In this document: in pieces, positions 12,889 to 22,482 of the stretch
How the letters are laid out: each line of letters begins with the position of its first letter
Position numbering within the stretch: the stretch's first letter is position 1
Assembly: GCF_017654505.1 (NCBI RefSeq)
Contig: NC_054535.1
Span: forward strand, 85,159,785 to 85,223,784
DNA length: 64,000 bases
Direction: 5' to 3'
DNA from: Polyodon spathula
Taxonomy: Eukaryota > Chordata > Actinopteri > Acipenseriformes > Polyodontidae
Translations under genes and position numbers: made by a program
Notes under the pieces: generated by a model
Seen by the model: only the letters and a program-made list of their open reading frames with translations
What the model was told of the DNA's origin: nothing
The model's database searches: none

Positions 12889-14496
12889 TGCCTTGTAAAA
12901 GTATTCAGACCCCTGACCAATTCTTTCATATTACTGAATTACAAATGGTACATTGAAATTTCGTTCTGTTCGATATTTTATTTTAAAACACTTAAACTCA
13001 AAATCAGTTATTGTAAGGTGACATTGGTTTTATGATGGGAAATGTTTTTAAGAAAAAAAAAAAACTGAAATATCTTGCTTGCATAAGTATTCAACCCCCA
13101 CACATTAGTATTTGGTAGACCCACCGTTCACTGCAATAACAGCTTTAAGTCTTTTGGGTAAATATGTACCAGCTTTGCAGACAGTGTCGGAGTGATTTTG
13201 GCCCATTCTTCTTGGCAGATTTGCTCCAGGTTGTTCAGGTTGGTTGGACGACGCTTGTGGACCGCAATTTTCAAATAGTGCCACAGAGTCTCAATGGGAT
13301 TGAGATCAGGACTTTGACTGGGCCACTGTAGGACATTCACCTTTTTGTTCTTGAGCCACTCCAATGTTGCTTTGGCCTTGTGCTTGGGATCATTGTCCTG
13401 CTGAAAGGTGAGTTTCCTCCCAAGCTTCAGTTTTTTAGCGGACTGAAGCAGATTCTCTTACAGTATTTTCCTGTATTTTGTTCCCTCCATTCTTCCATCA
13501 ATTGTAACAAGATGCCCAGTCCCTGCTGATGAGAAGCATCCCCACAGCATGATGCTGCCACCACCATACTTCACTGTAGGGATGGTGTGTCTTGAGGCAT
13601 GGGCAGTGTTAGGTTTGCGCCACACATAGCGCTTTGAGTTTTGGCCAAAAAGCTCTGTCTTGGTCTCATCTGACCACAAAACCTTTTCCCACATCGCAGC
13701 TGGGTCAATCTCATGCTTTCTGGCAAACTCCAGATGTGCTTTCAGATGGTACTTTTTGAGTAACAGCTTCTTTCTTGCCACCCTCCCATACAGGCCAGTG
13801 TTATGCAGAGCTCTTGATATGGTTGACTGGCGCACCATTTCTCCACTCCCAGCCACTGAACTCTGTAGGTCCTTCAAAGTGATTGTTGGCCTCTCTGTGG
13901 CTTCTATCACAAGTCTCCTTCTTGTTTGAGCACTGAGTTTTGAGGGACGGCCTTTTCTTGGCAGTGCCTGGGTGGTGTGATGCAGCTTCCAGTTCCTGAT
14001 TATTGATCCAACTGTGCTCATTGGGATATCCAAACACTTGGATATTATTTTGTACCCTTTCCCTAATCTATGCATTTGTATTACTTTATCTCTAACTTCT
14101 GTAGAATGCTCTTTGGTCTTCATTATCCTTCAGATTCACAGCCTTACCAATGATCCTTCAACATTGGGGTTTTTATCCAGAAAATGTGACAGCAACTTTA
14201 ATGGTTCACAGGTGGAGGCCAATGGTAAGGTAATTGTGTCCTCGTTAGGGCAATTTCTTTCATCGGTGCAAACTGGGAGCTTCCACAGCACAGGGGTTGA
14301 ATACTTATGCAAGCAAGATATTTCAGTTTTTTATTTTTCTTAAATATTTCCCAACATAAAACCAATGTCACCTTACAATAATTGATGCTGAGTTTCAGTG
14401 TTTTAAAATAAAATATCAAATGGAACGAAATTTCAATGTACCATTCGTTAATATGAGAGAATTGGTCAGGGGTCTGAATACTTTTGCAAGCCACTG
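12886..14496 (-). mobile_element. Near-complete Tc1-like transposon (DD34E), family copy 1
   Basis: A 1611-bp element with long inverted repeats of about 160-200 bp. The outer ends are CACTGCCTTGTAAAAGTATT on the left and, read inward from the right, CAGTGGCTTGCAAAAGTATT. Both continue with CAGACCCCTGACCAATTCT. Inner repeats with GTAAGGTGACATTGGTTTTA suggest the IR/DR layout. The left end is preceded by TA within a (TA)n tract, and a TG/TA microsatellite follows the right end. A transposase is encoded on the minus strand. A second copy of the same family is at 40262-41752. Confidence 0.93.
13110..14123 (-). pseudogene. Tc1-like transposase, broken by one stop and one 1-base deletion
   Basis: The frame starts at MKTKEHSTEVRDKV (14123) with a paired-type helix-turn-helix region (GYKIISKCLDIPMSTVGSII) and the basic linker RKGRPSKLS. 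The catalytic domain follows: VLWSDETK (first Asp), QQDNDPKH (second Asp) and PDLNPIE (Glu), with 34 residues between the last two. All three catalytic residues are present. Two lesions are visible. TAA at 13455-13457 interrupts between KYRKIL and ENLLQS. Near 13155 this copy has CTTTTGGGTAAA where the other copy has CTTTTGGGGTAAA, a one-base loss that shifts the final 15 or so residues. The C-terminal GGSTKY survives in the shifted frame. So this copy is only two small changes away from open, but it is not functional as read. Confidence 0.9.
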
Positions 14497-14502
14497 CATG
14501 CA

Positions 14503-14592
<90 letters not shown>
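14503..14592. repeat. (TG)n(TA)n microsatellite
   Basis: Compound repeat directly beside the right end of the Tc1 element. Confidence 0.95.
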
Positions 14593-14595
<3 letters not shown>

Positions 14596-15042
14596 GAAAG
14601 GCAGTTTAATCCCATCAAATTCTATCGTGGGGCCCCAAGCTTCACCCCCAGAAACCCTTTTCATAATCATACAGAAGCCCCTCGCCAAACCGGACATGTT
14701 TGTCCGACATGAGGAGGTGTTGGGTTTAAAAACAACACAATAGAATCGCGCACACATACATTTACAGTTCTCGATGTATTTTAAATATAAATCATGGTGC
14801 TGAAATAACACTAATGTGTTTTGGGTAGGCTACACATTACATTATGTAAAAATATAAATCTGTACAGTAATAAAATCAAATGAATACCTAGCACACTTAT
14901 TTTGTACTTTAGCCTTCTGGTAACACAAAATAAATCATGCTGCTGCATTGTACACATTGCTGTACAGTGCGAATAGAAGATTATTTTAAATTGAAACTAA
15001 ATGGTTTTAGGGTATTTTATTTTAATTATTATTATTATTATA

Positions 15043-15089
<47 letters not shown>

Positions 15090-16585
15090 TGATCTACTTA
15101 ATAGCCTAGACAGGCAACACACAATAGATCATGGTCCTATACAGATGCTCAGAATAAGCTGGAGAGGTTAGTGGCACATGTGTGCAGTGTATTGCTCCCA
15201 ACATGCTGGGAAAACCAGAAATGTCATAGGAATTTGTTTTCAAGGCTTGTTAGTACACCCTGACTTTAATGAAAAAGATGTACTTGGGTGTTCTTCTAAA
15301 AAATACATTGAGCACAACTGGCAACACATGAGAAAAAGGGGATTAGGTAATGCCAGCAACAATTTGACTACTTAAAACATGCTTATCATACAGATAAACA
15401 GTACGTAGGTCACTCTCGAAATCAGGAATTAAAGGATGTGTTGCAGTAAGAATACCACTGTAAAGAAAGGGGAACAAGACTAAAAGGCTAAAATATGCAC
15501 AAGAACACAGAAATTGGACTATGGAACAATGGTCAAAGTTGCTTCGTACTGTTGATGGACGGACAAGAACATTTGTGCCTTCTGCCAGTCCTGCTGTCAA
15601 TTCAACGCTTGTCTTCTTTCTATTCCTTAAGGATGTGATCTTAAAAAAAGAGGAAAAGGAAAAAATAATCACAAAAGTTGTGGTGCTGCTGTTGTGGAGT
15701 GCTAGAGTCACCTGCATTGCATGCTAAAGAAAACCCAGAGAAGTTCCATTAGAATTGTCAGGAGAAAACCATCAAAGCAGTAATAATACCTACTGGTAGT
15801 ATATAATGCACGCATCCTTACACTGTTGCACACAATGAAAATGCCCACTAAATTATTGACCGACAGTGTCTAGGACTCTTCTGATTGACACAGTTTAAAG
15901 CAGTAGAATATACTATGTTCAGTGGCATAAATCAACACTGTACTGTTTCATCTGGAATATACGAGAGCCTTACCAATTATCCAAAATGTAGGTTAACATG
16001 AAAGAATTCATATTGTGAAAACACACTTCTAAAAATAGTGCAGCCTGTATGTATGCTAAAGTTTTCTTTGAGGATGTCTCTTTTATATTTAACTACAATT
16101 CAGCACTCTACACCAGCAAGATAAACCACAGCATGTGTGGATGCCAAGTAACCTCATGCCAGCTCATTATTTACAGGAGCTTGTCTTCATTTTAATTCTA
16201 GCACCAACGTAGCAGAATCTACAGTAACACTTGTCCTTTACATCTTCTACGGAACTGTTGTATACTGTTTAAGGAAACATTTGGGGCGTGGGCAATAAGC
16301 ACAGGCTGTGCTTTTGTTAAATTCAATTACCATCCAAAACTGGAACGTGTTGTTGTTTTTTGTTTTTTTCAAATACCGCATTTTCTTTCTTTTTTTAATT
16401 TTTTTTTACTGGACTCAATACTTTTTAAAAACTTAATGTTTTAATATACTTCCATTTCATCCACTCATTTAAAAAGGAAATACCTTTACTGTGATCTTTG
16501 GTTAGGTAAGTCCTTGATCTGTAATCAAGAATAGGTTAGTTACCTCATTTTTTTCATCAATTGCAGGTGTAATTCTGTTGAACCC
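14593..16585. other. Intronic sequence; (ATT)n at 15025-15086
   Basis: A 60-bp (ATT)n repeat at 15025-15086. Overlapping open frames on both strands at 15343-15727 have no recognisable domain. Nothing else can be supported. Confidence 0.45.
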
Positions 16586-17117
16586 TGTGACAAGGTACAT
16601 CCTGCCCCTGTGTGTACTGTATTATTTTGTATTATTATTATTTAAAATGTGTTTAATGTGTAAAAACACGCTGTTTTGTTATTATTGTTTAAAGCCTGGA
16701 TGGGGTTAAAATGCCCCATCCAGATAAAATCATGAGAATGCGTGGTAGCAGCGAATGATTATTGACAAACTGGCTGTAGACCACGCGTATGAGGAAACCC
16801 TTGCCGTATGTGGTCAATGGATAAACTAGGTAATTGGTAGCCAGTTAAACCCTCGACCACAGTATACAATCAAGCAGCTTTGGCTGAATGAGGTTGGTGT
16901 GTTCAGGACGAAAGAACGGGAGAGAGAAGGAGAGGAAAACTAAAATATAAAAACAACTGTTACCTAGCTGATCGCTGTGCCACTGTTGTCGTGTCTGTCT
17001 GTTTTGGCCAACTGCCGTTTTGTTTTGGAAAGTGTCTTGTTTTTGTTCTAAATCTTTTATTTGTTTATTAAATCTGCACCAGCACCGTTTGCTCACGGTA
17101 CTAGTGCCCTGGTCACA
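16586..17117 (+). mobile_element. Solo LTR 1, 5-bp target duplication AACCC
   Basis: A 532-bp block beginning TGTGACAAGGTACATCC and ending CCTGGTCACA, flanked on both sides by AACCC (16581-16585 and 17118-17122). TG...CA ends with a perfect 5-bp duplication are diagnostic of LTR retrotransposon insertion. The absence of internal sequence means recombination between the two LTRs removed the body. It contains the perfect 10-bp inverted repeat CTGGATGGGG/CCCCATCCAG near 16695-16725 and an ATTAAA poly-A-like signal near 17070. It is related to solo LTR 2: both carry the CCCCTGTGTGT start block and the GGCTGA...GGTT(G/A)GTGTGTTCAG block. Gypsy, BEL or ERV class cannot be decided from this. It lies just upstream of a dtwd2 exon in the same orientation. 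Confidence 0.9.
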
Positions 17118-17291
17118 AACCCTAATAAAAAAATGTCCATTTGGCGAGTTAAAGTCAAGCTTTATTGGGATAAATACTAAAATCAGAAGGAATCCAGCAA
17201 TTCCCTTTTATTTTGTTTCCTGTTCACTGAGTAGGGAATGTATCAAATGTATATAAACCTACATTGTACGTTGTTGTCTTTTTTTGTTCAG

Positions 17292-17420
17292 GTGCAATTG
17301 AAAACTTCATTGTCAAGTCAGTATGTAATCCGGACTCAACCAACCAATACCTGTCTCTCTACACTGGAATGTGCTGCTATTGCTCTTTCAATCATGGAAA
17401 AGAATGATTCAATACAAGAG
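17292..17420 (+). CDS. dtwd2: DTWD2 penultimate coding exon (tRNA acp3U transferase)
   Basis: This 129-bp internal exon lies between a pyrimidine-rich acceptor (TTTTTTTGTTCAG) and the donor GTAGGC. It is phase 0 on both sides. It encodes 43 residues, [19 protein letters not shown] followed by [20 protein letters not shown] and IQE. I recognise this as the C-terminal part of the DTW domain of DTWD2, where vertebrate proteins carry the QYVIR.QPTN..LSTLE signature. DTWD2 transfers the 3-amino-3-carboxypropyl group of S-adenosylmethionine to uridine in the tRNA D-loop. The earlier exons, with the DTW motif itself, lie upstream of this window or went unseen. Codon content and the lack of stops or frameshifts suggest a live gene. 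Confidence 0.93.
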
Positions 17421-17575
17421 GTAGGCAAGCATCACTTTCCTGCACCCTATCTATTTTAAATTTACATTTGAAATGTGTCATCTTACATATAAAAATATCT
17501 TAAAAGGTTTTGTGACTAAAACTATCTAATGATGTTTACAGAAAGTATGTATTTAAATATTTATCTTTTTAGCAC

Positions 17576-18128
17576 TGTGACAGGGTACACAGCCCGCCCC
17601 TGTGTGTGTGTGTGTGTGTGTGTATGTGTGTGTGTGTATTTTGTATTTGTGTTGTATTATTATTTAAAAATGTATTTGTAAAAACACAATGTTTTGTTAG
17701 TTTTGTAGAGTAATGTTAACCCTATCCATGCTAAACTTGTGTAGAATTTGACCGTCTCCAAATGAATTAATTAATTGCTAATTTGGAGACAGTCACTTGT
17801 ATAAAAACCTGCAGCAGTGGCTGAGCAAGGTTAGTGTGTTCAGAGGCGGAACGAGAGCCATTGGTCATGGAAAATAATACAGAAAACAATTGCTACCCCT
17901 GCTGGTTTTAAATGAGCACGATGCTTGTTTTATTTTGTTCTTGTTTCATGTCTGTTTTGTATCTGTCTATTTATTTTGGCCACTGTGTCGTTTTGGTTGT
18001 TTTATAAAAGTGTTTTGGATTTTTAAAATGCTTATTTTTAAATAAAAACCCGCATCAGCGTTTCAATCATCCCAGCCGGTATCTGTCTACTCCCGCGGCA
18101 GACGTCACCACCAGCCACCCTGGTCACA
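17576..18128 (+). mobile_element. Solo LTR 2, 5-bp target duplication AGCAC
   Basis: A 553-bp block starting TGTGACAGGGTACACAGCCC and ending CCCTGGTCACA, flanked by AGCAC at 17571-17575 and 18129-18133. It has a TATA-like TATAAAAA near 17800, an AATAAA near 18040, a (TG)n tract near its 5' end, and a perfect 10-bp inverted repeat GTCTCCAAAT/ATTTGGAGAC at about 17754-17796. It is clearly related to solo LTR 1 at both ends, but its hairpin stem differs in sequence. The locus is the last intron of dtwd2, sense orientation. Confidence 0.9.
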
Positions 18129-18513
18129 AGCACCCATTTTTTTATTAATGTTATTAGAGTCATAGAATAAAGATAGCACAGTACCCATAGTAACAATACA
18201 AGTACAAAGACAAAATATATCCTATAGAAACATATATATTTTTAATAAATTCTGTCTTTAGTATAACACGGTTTTTCAAAGACTGTGCTATCAATAAGGA
18301 GCCGTACAGCATGCCTGGTTATTTCTTTGTCAAGCAGTTCCTAAATTCATTTTGAAGTGGAGTGCCACTGTTTTCTTGCATTTGAAGACCTCATGCAATG
18401 AAACTTGAGTACCTCTTGTAAATTCTTCTCTTATCCAAATTAAACTGTCAACTTTTTAAAAAGTCGTTGCTTCTAATTATTTCATGTGGCATTCACTGCC
18501 AGTGGTAACATGG
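18129..18513. other. Last-intron spacer of dtwd2
   Basis: Unremarkable AT-rich sequence between solo LTR 2 and the gag-like LTR element. Confidence 0.5.
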
Positions 18514-19140
18514 TGTGGCAATGTTGCCCCGCCCCTGTGTGTATTTTGTGTTGTATTTTGCGAGTTGTGTGTTAATGTTGGTGTATAGTCATTGGTACAT
18601 GGGATATAAATGGGGCGTGGAACACGAGTTGGATTACGCGGTGTCATCGTGGGATTAGACGCAGACCAGAGCAGGAATCACAGTTTTTTTGGAAATAAAA
18701 AAAAATTAAAAAAAGGAAGGCTGGAGAGACAGCTGCACTGACCTAGAGGAGCTCCTCGGCAGTCTGGAGGACCAAGCTTGGTGCTTCACCTGCGGGGTGT
18801 GTGGACACGTGGTGGCTGTCTGACCCTTCCAAGAGGAGGAGGAGGAACCGGCCCAGGTGAGGAGAAGGAGTGGCAGGAAAAAGCCGCAGCAACAGCAGGA
18901 GGAGGTCGGGGATGACAGTTGGGAGGTTTTTTAAAGAACCTCGGAGCAGAGTTGTGCCCCGGCTGTGGGGCGTATGGGCACACGTCTGCCCCACGCAATA
19001 TACAGAGGCGGAAGTAATGCCAGACGGGGGGAACGTGAGCATCAAGCGCCCGGACAGGGGGAACCATGGGAATCCAAAGCCCGAGGGACTGCTGTTTCCA
19101 CCGCCACCACCAGAGGATTGATGCCTACTGGTTTCGCTTC

Positions 19141-19230
19141 GAGAGGGAGAGCCTCACCAGCCCCCTGCAAGAGAGGGAGAGCCGCACCAGTCCCCTGCAA
19201 GAGAGGGAGAGCCGCACCAGTCCCCTGAAA
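19141..19230 (+). repeat. 30-bp tandem repeat, 3 units
   Basis: Three units of GAGAGGGAGAGCCGCACCAG + TCCCCTGCAA with few mismatches. The unit is a multiple of three and codes for ERES(R/L)TSPL(Q/K) in the gag-like frame. Confidence 0.9.
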
Positions 19231-19489
19231 CAAGGGTAGACAACACACCGCTCCCACCTCCGTCGCCAGGAGACGACACAGCGCTCCCACCTCCATCGCC
19301 AGGAGGCTACACGTTACTCCCACCTCCACCGCTTCCATCGCCCGGAGAAGAGCAGCAGGAGCTGCCTCTGCCTCCGTCACCTTCACCGGCAGGAGCAGAG
19401 TAGCAGGAGCTGCCTCTGCCTCCGCCACCTCCACCGGCAAGAGCAGAGCAGCTGGAGCTGCCTCTGCCTCCGCCACCTCCACCAGCAGT

Positions 19490-19662
19490 GGGTCAATGCC
19501 TGCTGGGTCCCCGTCCACCAACAGAGGGTGAATGCCTGCTGGGTCCCCGTCAACCAGCAGAGGGTGAATGCCTGCTGGGTCCCCGTCCACCAGCAGATGG
19601 TGAATGCCTGCTGGGTCCCTTTCCACCAGCAGAGGGTGAATGCCTGCTGGGTCCCTTTCCAC
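19490..19662 (+). repeat. 36-bp tandem repeat, about 5 units
   Basis: Units of GGGTGAATGCCTGCTGGGTC + CC(C/T)(G/T)TCCACCAGCAGA, 36 bp each, encoding the 12-residue unit ECLLGP(R/F)PPAEG. Unit-length changes keep the frame, so the repeat could vary in copy number without breaking an ORF. Confidence 0.9.
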
Positions 19663-20091
19663 ACCATCAAGAGGAGAGGAGCTGGAGCTGCCTCTGCCTC
19701 CATCACCATCTGGGGGAGAGGAGCAGGAGCTGCCTCTCCCTTCACCAGAAGGACCAGGTCTGGATGCTGGCGGCCTTGCATAGACCACCTTCTTCAGCAG
19801 CCTTTCTGCTGCTGGAATTGTCCCGGCTGAAAAAGTCAGTCTGGGAGCTGTCAGCACGTCTGCTGACAGCCTCGCCATTGGCAGCTTTTCCGCTGCCAGT
19901 GTTACAGCAGGAGGAGAGACTCGCCCCAATGTCAGCATGTCTGCTGACAGCATGGCCAGTATCAGCCTGGCTACTGGCAACATTGCTGTCCATGAACCCC
20001 TTAAAGTCCCCGTGCTTGGCCCGGGACTTTGAGCGAGGCTTTTGGGATTTTAAGGGGGAAGGTGGCCACTGATGCCATGTGTGCTACCTAC

Positions 20092-20102
20092 AAGGGGGGG
20101 GG
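20092..20102 (+). other. Polypurine tract of the LTR element
   Basis: AA followed by nine G, four bases before the 3' terminal repeat TGTGGCAATG. The position matches a plus-strand primer for reverse transcription. Confidence 0.55.
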
Positions 20103-20329
20103 TATATGTGGCAATGTTTCCCCGCCCTGTGTGTATTGTGTGGTGTATGTTGCGTGTTGTGTGTTAATGTTGGTGTATAGTCATTGGTACAAGGGTCTGT
20201 GGAACACGAGTTGTTTAAAATCCAAAGCACTATAGCATTAAAATGTTCAATACAAAAAAATGGTACCTGAGTTACAAGCTCTTGCAGTTTCAAAAAAAAA
20301 AAAAAAAAGATTGTAGCGTAACAGGAAAG

Positions 20330-20550
20330 CGTAATGAGTCATCGGATCCAAAACCACCGAACTCCACATCTTCGTTATTTGAACCATAACCCGAACCCTG
20401 AATCATTAATGCACAGAGCAACTACTTCTAGGCAGTTTTTTTCTATTCACGCGAGCCGCGATATTTCCCGTCAGGCATTGTTTGCGCATGGTTATTAAAA
20501 ACCGGAAATGAATGGTAACCGGTGCGTTGACTCTGCAGAATCCGGTAATT
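20330..20550. promoter_or_regulatory. CpG-rich patch in the last dtwd2 intron
   Basis: About fifteen CpG dinucleotides in 220 bp, for example CACGCGAGCCGCGATATTTC, in a locus otherwise poor in CpG. No ORF and no obvious TATA box. It could be an unmethylated regulatory element, or young transposon DNA that has not yet lost its CpGs. Function not shown. Confidence 0.3.
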
Positions 20551-21101
20551 CTTTTATTTAGTACAAGTTAAAAGTTTTTGAGTGAGCTCTGAAATCTAGT
20601 TTATGGAGCAACACACAGTTTAATCTAAAGCCAGGTCTGAGGCTTTCATCAACTCTATCACACATGCTGTAGATACATAAAGAATTGCGGTAGACCAGCA
20701 TGTCATATTTCCTCATCTGCAGAAGTGGGTCTTTCTTAATGGATATCATCTCCAATATTAGAGGGCTGTCCCAATTTATTGCATCCTGTGTGCCATCTAT
20801 GGGATGACAGTCCAAAATTAAAGATGCTGCAGGTCAGCAGAAATTGGGATGCTGTTTGTTCAGACAGACATAAACATTTTTTTTATGACTTGTTGCAAGT
20901 GTTGTTGTATGATAATGATATTTTCTTATATCAATATTTGGCTGTAGAAGGAACTCAGGTTTGTAATATGAACCACACGTTATTATTTTAATGTAATGTT
21001 AACTTTTTACAACACATCTATTCAACATCAGTTGACAGTTAACCGATGAAAAATCATCCATATATTGCAGCTACTTAGTTTTTGTTTTTTTTCATTTGCA
21101 G

Positions 21102-21272
21102 GTTATACTGCGTCCTCTCAAGGCTCTGTGCTCGTTTCAGCTGCAACATGGTGCCCAGATCCATCACAGCAAGGAACACCTCCTTAAAAACGGAATATAT
21201 GACAAACCCATGCCAAAGAATAAACGCAAACTGAAAAGAATGGAACTACTAATGAACAATAAAAAAATGTAG
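21102..21272 (+). CDS. dtwd2: DTWD2 last coding exon and stop
   Basis: The exon begins after TTTTTTTTCATTTGCAG and runs 56 codons to TAG at 21270-21272, phase 0, matching the upstream exon. It encodes [20 protein letters not shown], then [10 protein letters not shown], and the basic tail [18 protein letters not shown]. This is the well-conserved C-terminus of vertebrate DTWD2. The lysine/arginine-rich tail may help RNA binding (inference). There is no frameshift or premature stop. The intron separating it from the previous exon is 3681 bp and holds one solo LTR and the gag-like element, both in sense orientation. Confidence 0.95.
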   Translation, partial: VILRPLKALCSFQLQHGAQIHHSKEHLLKNGIYDKPMPKNKRKLKRMELLMNNKKM

Positions 21273-21345
21273 GTAGATTTTGTAATTTTTGTTATTTTAC
21301 CTTTTTAACTGGGAATAAATAAGTAATAAAGCCCAGCAAAGGGAG
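21273..21345 (+). terminator. dtwd2: dtwd2 3' UTR start with two AATAAA signals
   Basis: AATAAA hexamers at 21314-21319 and 21325-21330 lie 42-58 bases after the stop. They could serve for cleavage and polyadenylation. A longer UTR using later signals is also possible. Confidence 0.45.
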
Positions 21346-21550
21346 AATTAAATTGATGGAGAAGAATGCATTTGTTTGGCAACATTTTTATAAGGTCTTA
21401 TGTAGATTACTAGATTGTGGAGAAGTTGAAGTCAGTATTTTTATTTTTTTAAATCTGTTAATATTTATTACAAATAGTTCTCACAGCTTGTTCTTGTTTA
21501 GTTATTTAAACATGTGTAAAGTAAATCAGGAGCACTGGATTTATGGCTAA

Positions 21551-21960
21551 TTAACCCTTAACTGTTGGGGCAAAAAGACACACCTAACAAAAAGTAATGA
21601 TGTGGCACGCCATTCATGCCAATGCATCACAGATTAAATTGCCATGGAACCTACTTTTATTTTTCCCTCTGGTATTGTCTTAAAGCAAGTTTAACCCTTA
21701 GCACTCCATTTATTCAGATTTAAAAGGCCCTGCATAACAAAAGGACACTCAGTACTGCATCTCCAGCCCCGCCCCACCCCTTGCTCGCTGTATTTTTCAC
21801 ATACCTCGTTAAGGGCGTGCACACTGATAAATCCTCTCCTGATCACTCGTTTTATCACCAAACTCCTCAATAATGCGATCCAAGTCATTATTTTATAACA
21901 TCTCAAAAAGCTCTGCAAATGTCGATGATATTCTTTGAGTACTGGATGCGGAAGCAGCTA
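21551..21960 (-). mobile_element. piggyBac-type terminal sequences (two TTAA starts)
   Basis: TTAACCCTTAACTGTTGG at 21551 and TTAACCCTTAGCACTCC at 21691 are both TTAA followed by CCTTA, as in piggyBac-family ends. The minus strand from about 21960 to 21700 has an open frame with an acidic-looking N-terminal stretch but no catalytic motif. The opposite ends were not found, so this is a fragment or MITE-like copy at best. Confidence 0.35.
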
Positions 21961-22482
21961 TCAGAAATACAGTATGACACATAGGTGAAGAATGGAGAAA
22001 CACCAATATATATATACATACACACATTTCCTCATCTACAGAAGTGACAAAGTGTATTTAACTCTTTTGATTCACCTCAGAAATCAATGGTTAACATAAT
22101 ACATAAATATCTAATGATGTTCTGTCTAAACTGCAACAAATGACATGAACATCACTAAGGATTTTCATATGAATTATTACGTGGACCTGAAATGCATATG
22201 CTTCATTAAGCAGGGGTAACTAAAGGCTGTCCTGCATGACTGGACTAAGAGTAGTTATCAGTGAGTACTTGCTTACATTACATTTTATGTATACAATAAT
22301 TTAGTGTGAAATTATATAACAGGAAAACACACAATCATCCCAGTACTGTATATCTTAGATAAACTAAATATTTACTATTCATATTTTTGGTTACACTTTG
22401 TCATTCTCAGAATATAGTTTCACCTTAACAATTAGGGGTTTATTGAATGAATTCCTGCTGTGAAATTAAACATATATTTTGG
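21961..22482. other. Intergenic, nothing recognised
   Basis: AT-rich 3' flank of dtwd2, no feature supported. Confidence 0.5.

Larger units (their letters stand above)
18741..20072 (+). pseudogene. Gag-like pseudogene: two CCHC zinc knuckles and proline-rich repeats
   Basis: Two zinc-knuckle (C-x2-C-x4-H-x4-C) motifs can be read. The first, 18782-18823, is CFTCGVCGHVVAV followed by TGA where the last Cys (TGC) is expected. The second, 18955-18996, is CPGCGAYGHTSAP followed by Arg (CGC) at the last Cys position. They are in different frames, so there is a frameshift between them. An acidic and Gln/Lys-rich linker (QEEEEEPAQ) lies between. Downstream come three 10-residue repeats (ERESRTSPLQ) and, after a proline/leucine-rich block (ELPLPPPPP), about five 12-residue repeats (ECLLGPRPPAEG). 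Paired knuckles followed by a proline-rich tail fit a retroelement Gag nucleocapsid. Several stops and frameshifts make it a pseudogene. A cellular zinc-knuckle gene is less likely because of the flanking repeats. Confidence 0.6.
18514..20213 (+). mobile_element. Decayed non-autonomous LTR retroelement with gag-like remnant
   Basis: Two direct repeats bound this GC-rich island. The 5' copy at 18514 starts TGTGGCAATGTTGCCCCGCC and the 3' copy at 20107 starts TGTGGCAATGTTTCCCCGCC. They stay alignable for about 110 bp up to GGAACACGAGTTG, where the 3' copy stops. Just before the 3' copy is a polypurine tract, AAGGGGGGGGG (20092-20102), where plus-strand priming would start. The 5' repeat has a TATA-like GATATAAATGG and an AATAAA near 18693. 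Only about 1.4 kb lies between, with gag-like features and no protease, reverse transcriptase or integrase motif. The start block resembles solo LTRs 1 and 2 (CCGCCCCTGTGTGTATTTTG). The exact 3' end of the 5' LTR and the primer-binding site are not resolved. Confidence 0.72.

Noticed and set aside
15343..15727. Overlapping open frames on both strands
   Set aside because: No domain, no splice sites that join them to dtwd2 and no family resemblance. They sit in an intron.
19042..19983. 313-codon open frame on the minus strand, the longest in the window
   Set aside because: It runs opposite to the gag-like sequence through GC-rich tandem repeats, which lack stops on both strands. The zinc knuckles, polypurine tract and repeats all point to the + strand. 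The translated Ala/Glu/Leu-rich repeats match no protein family I know.
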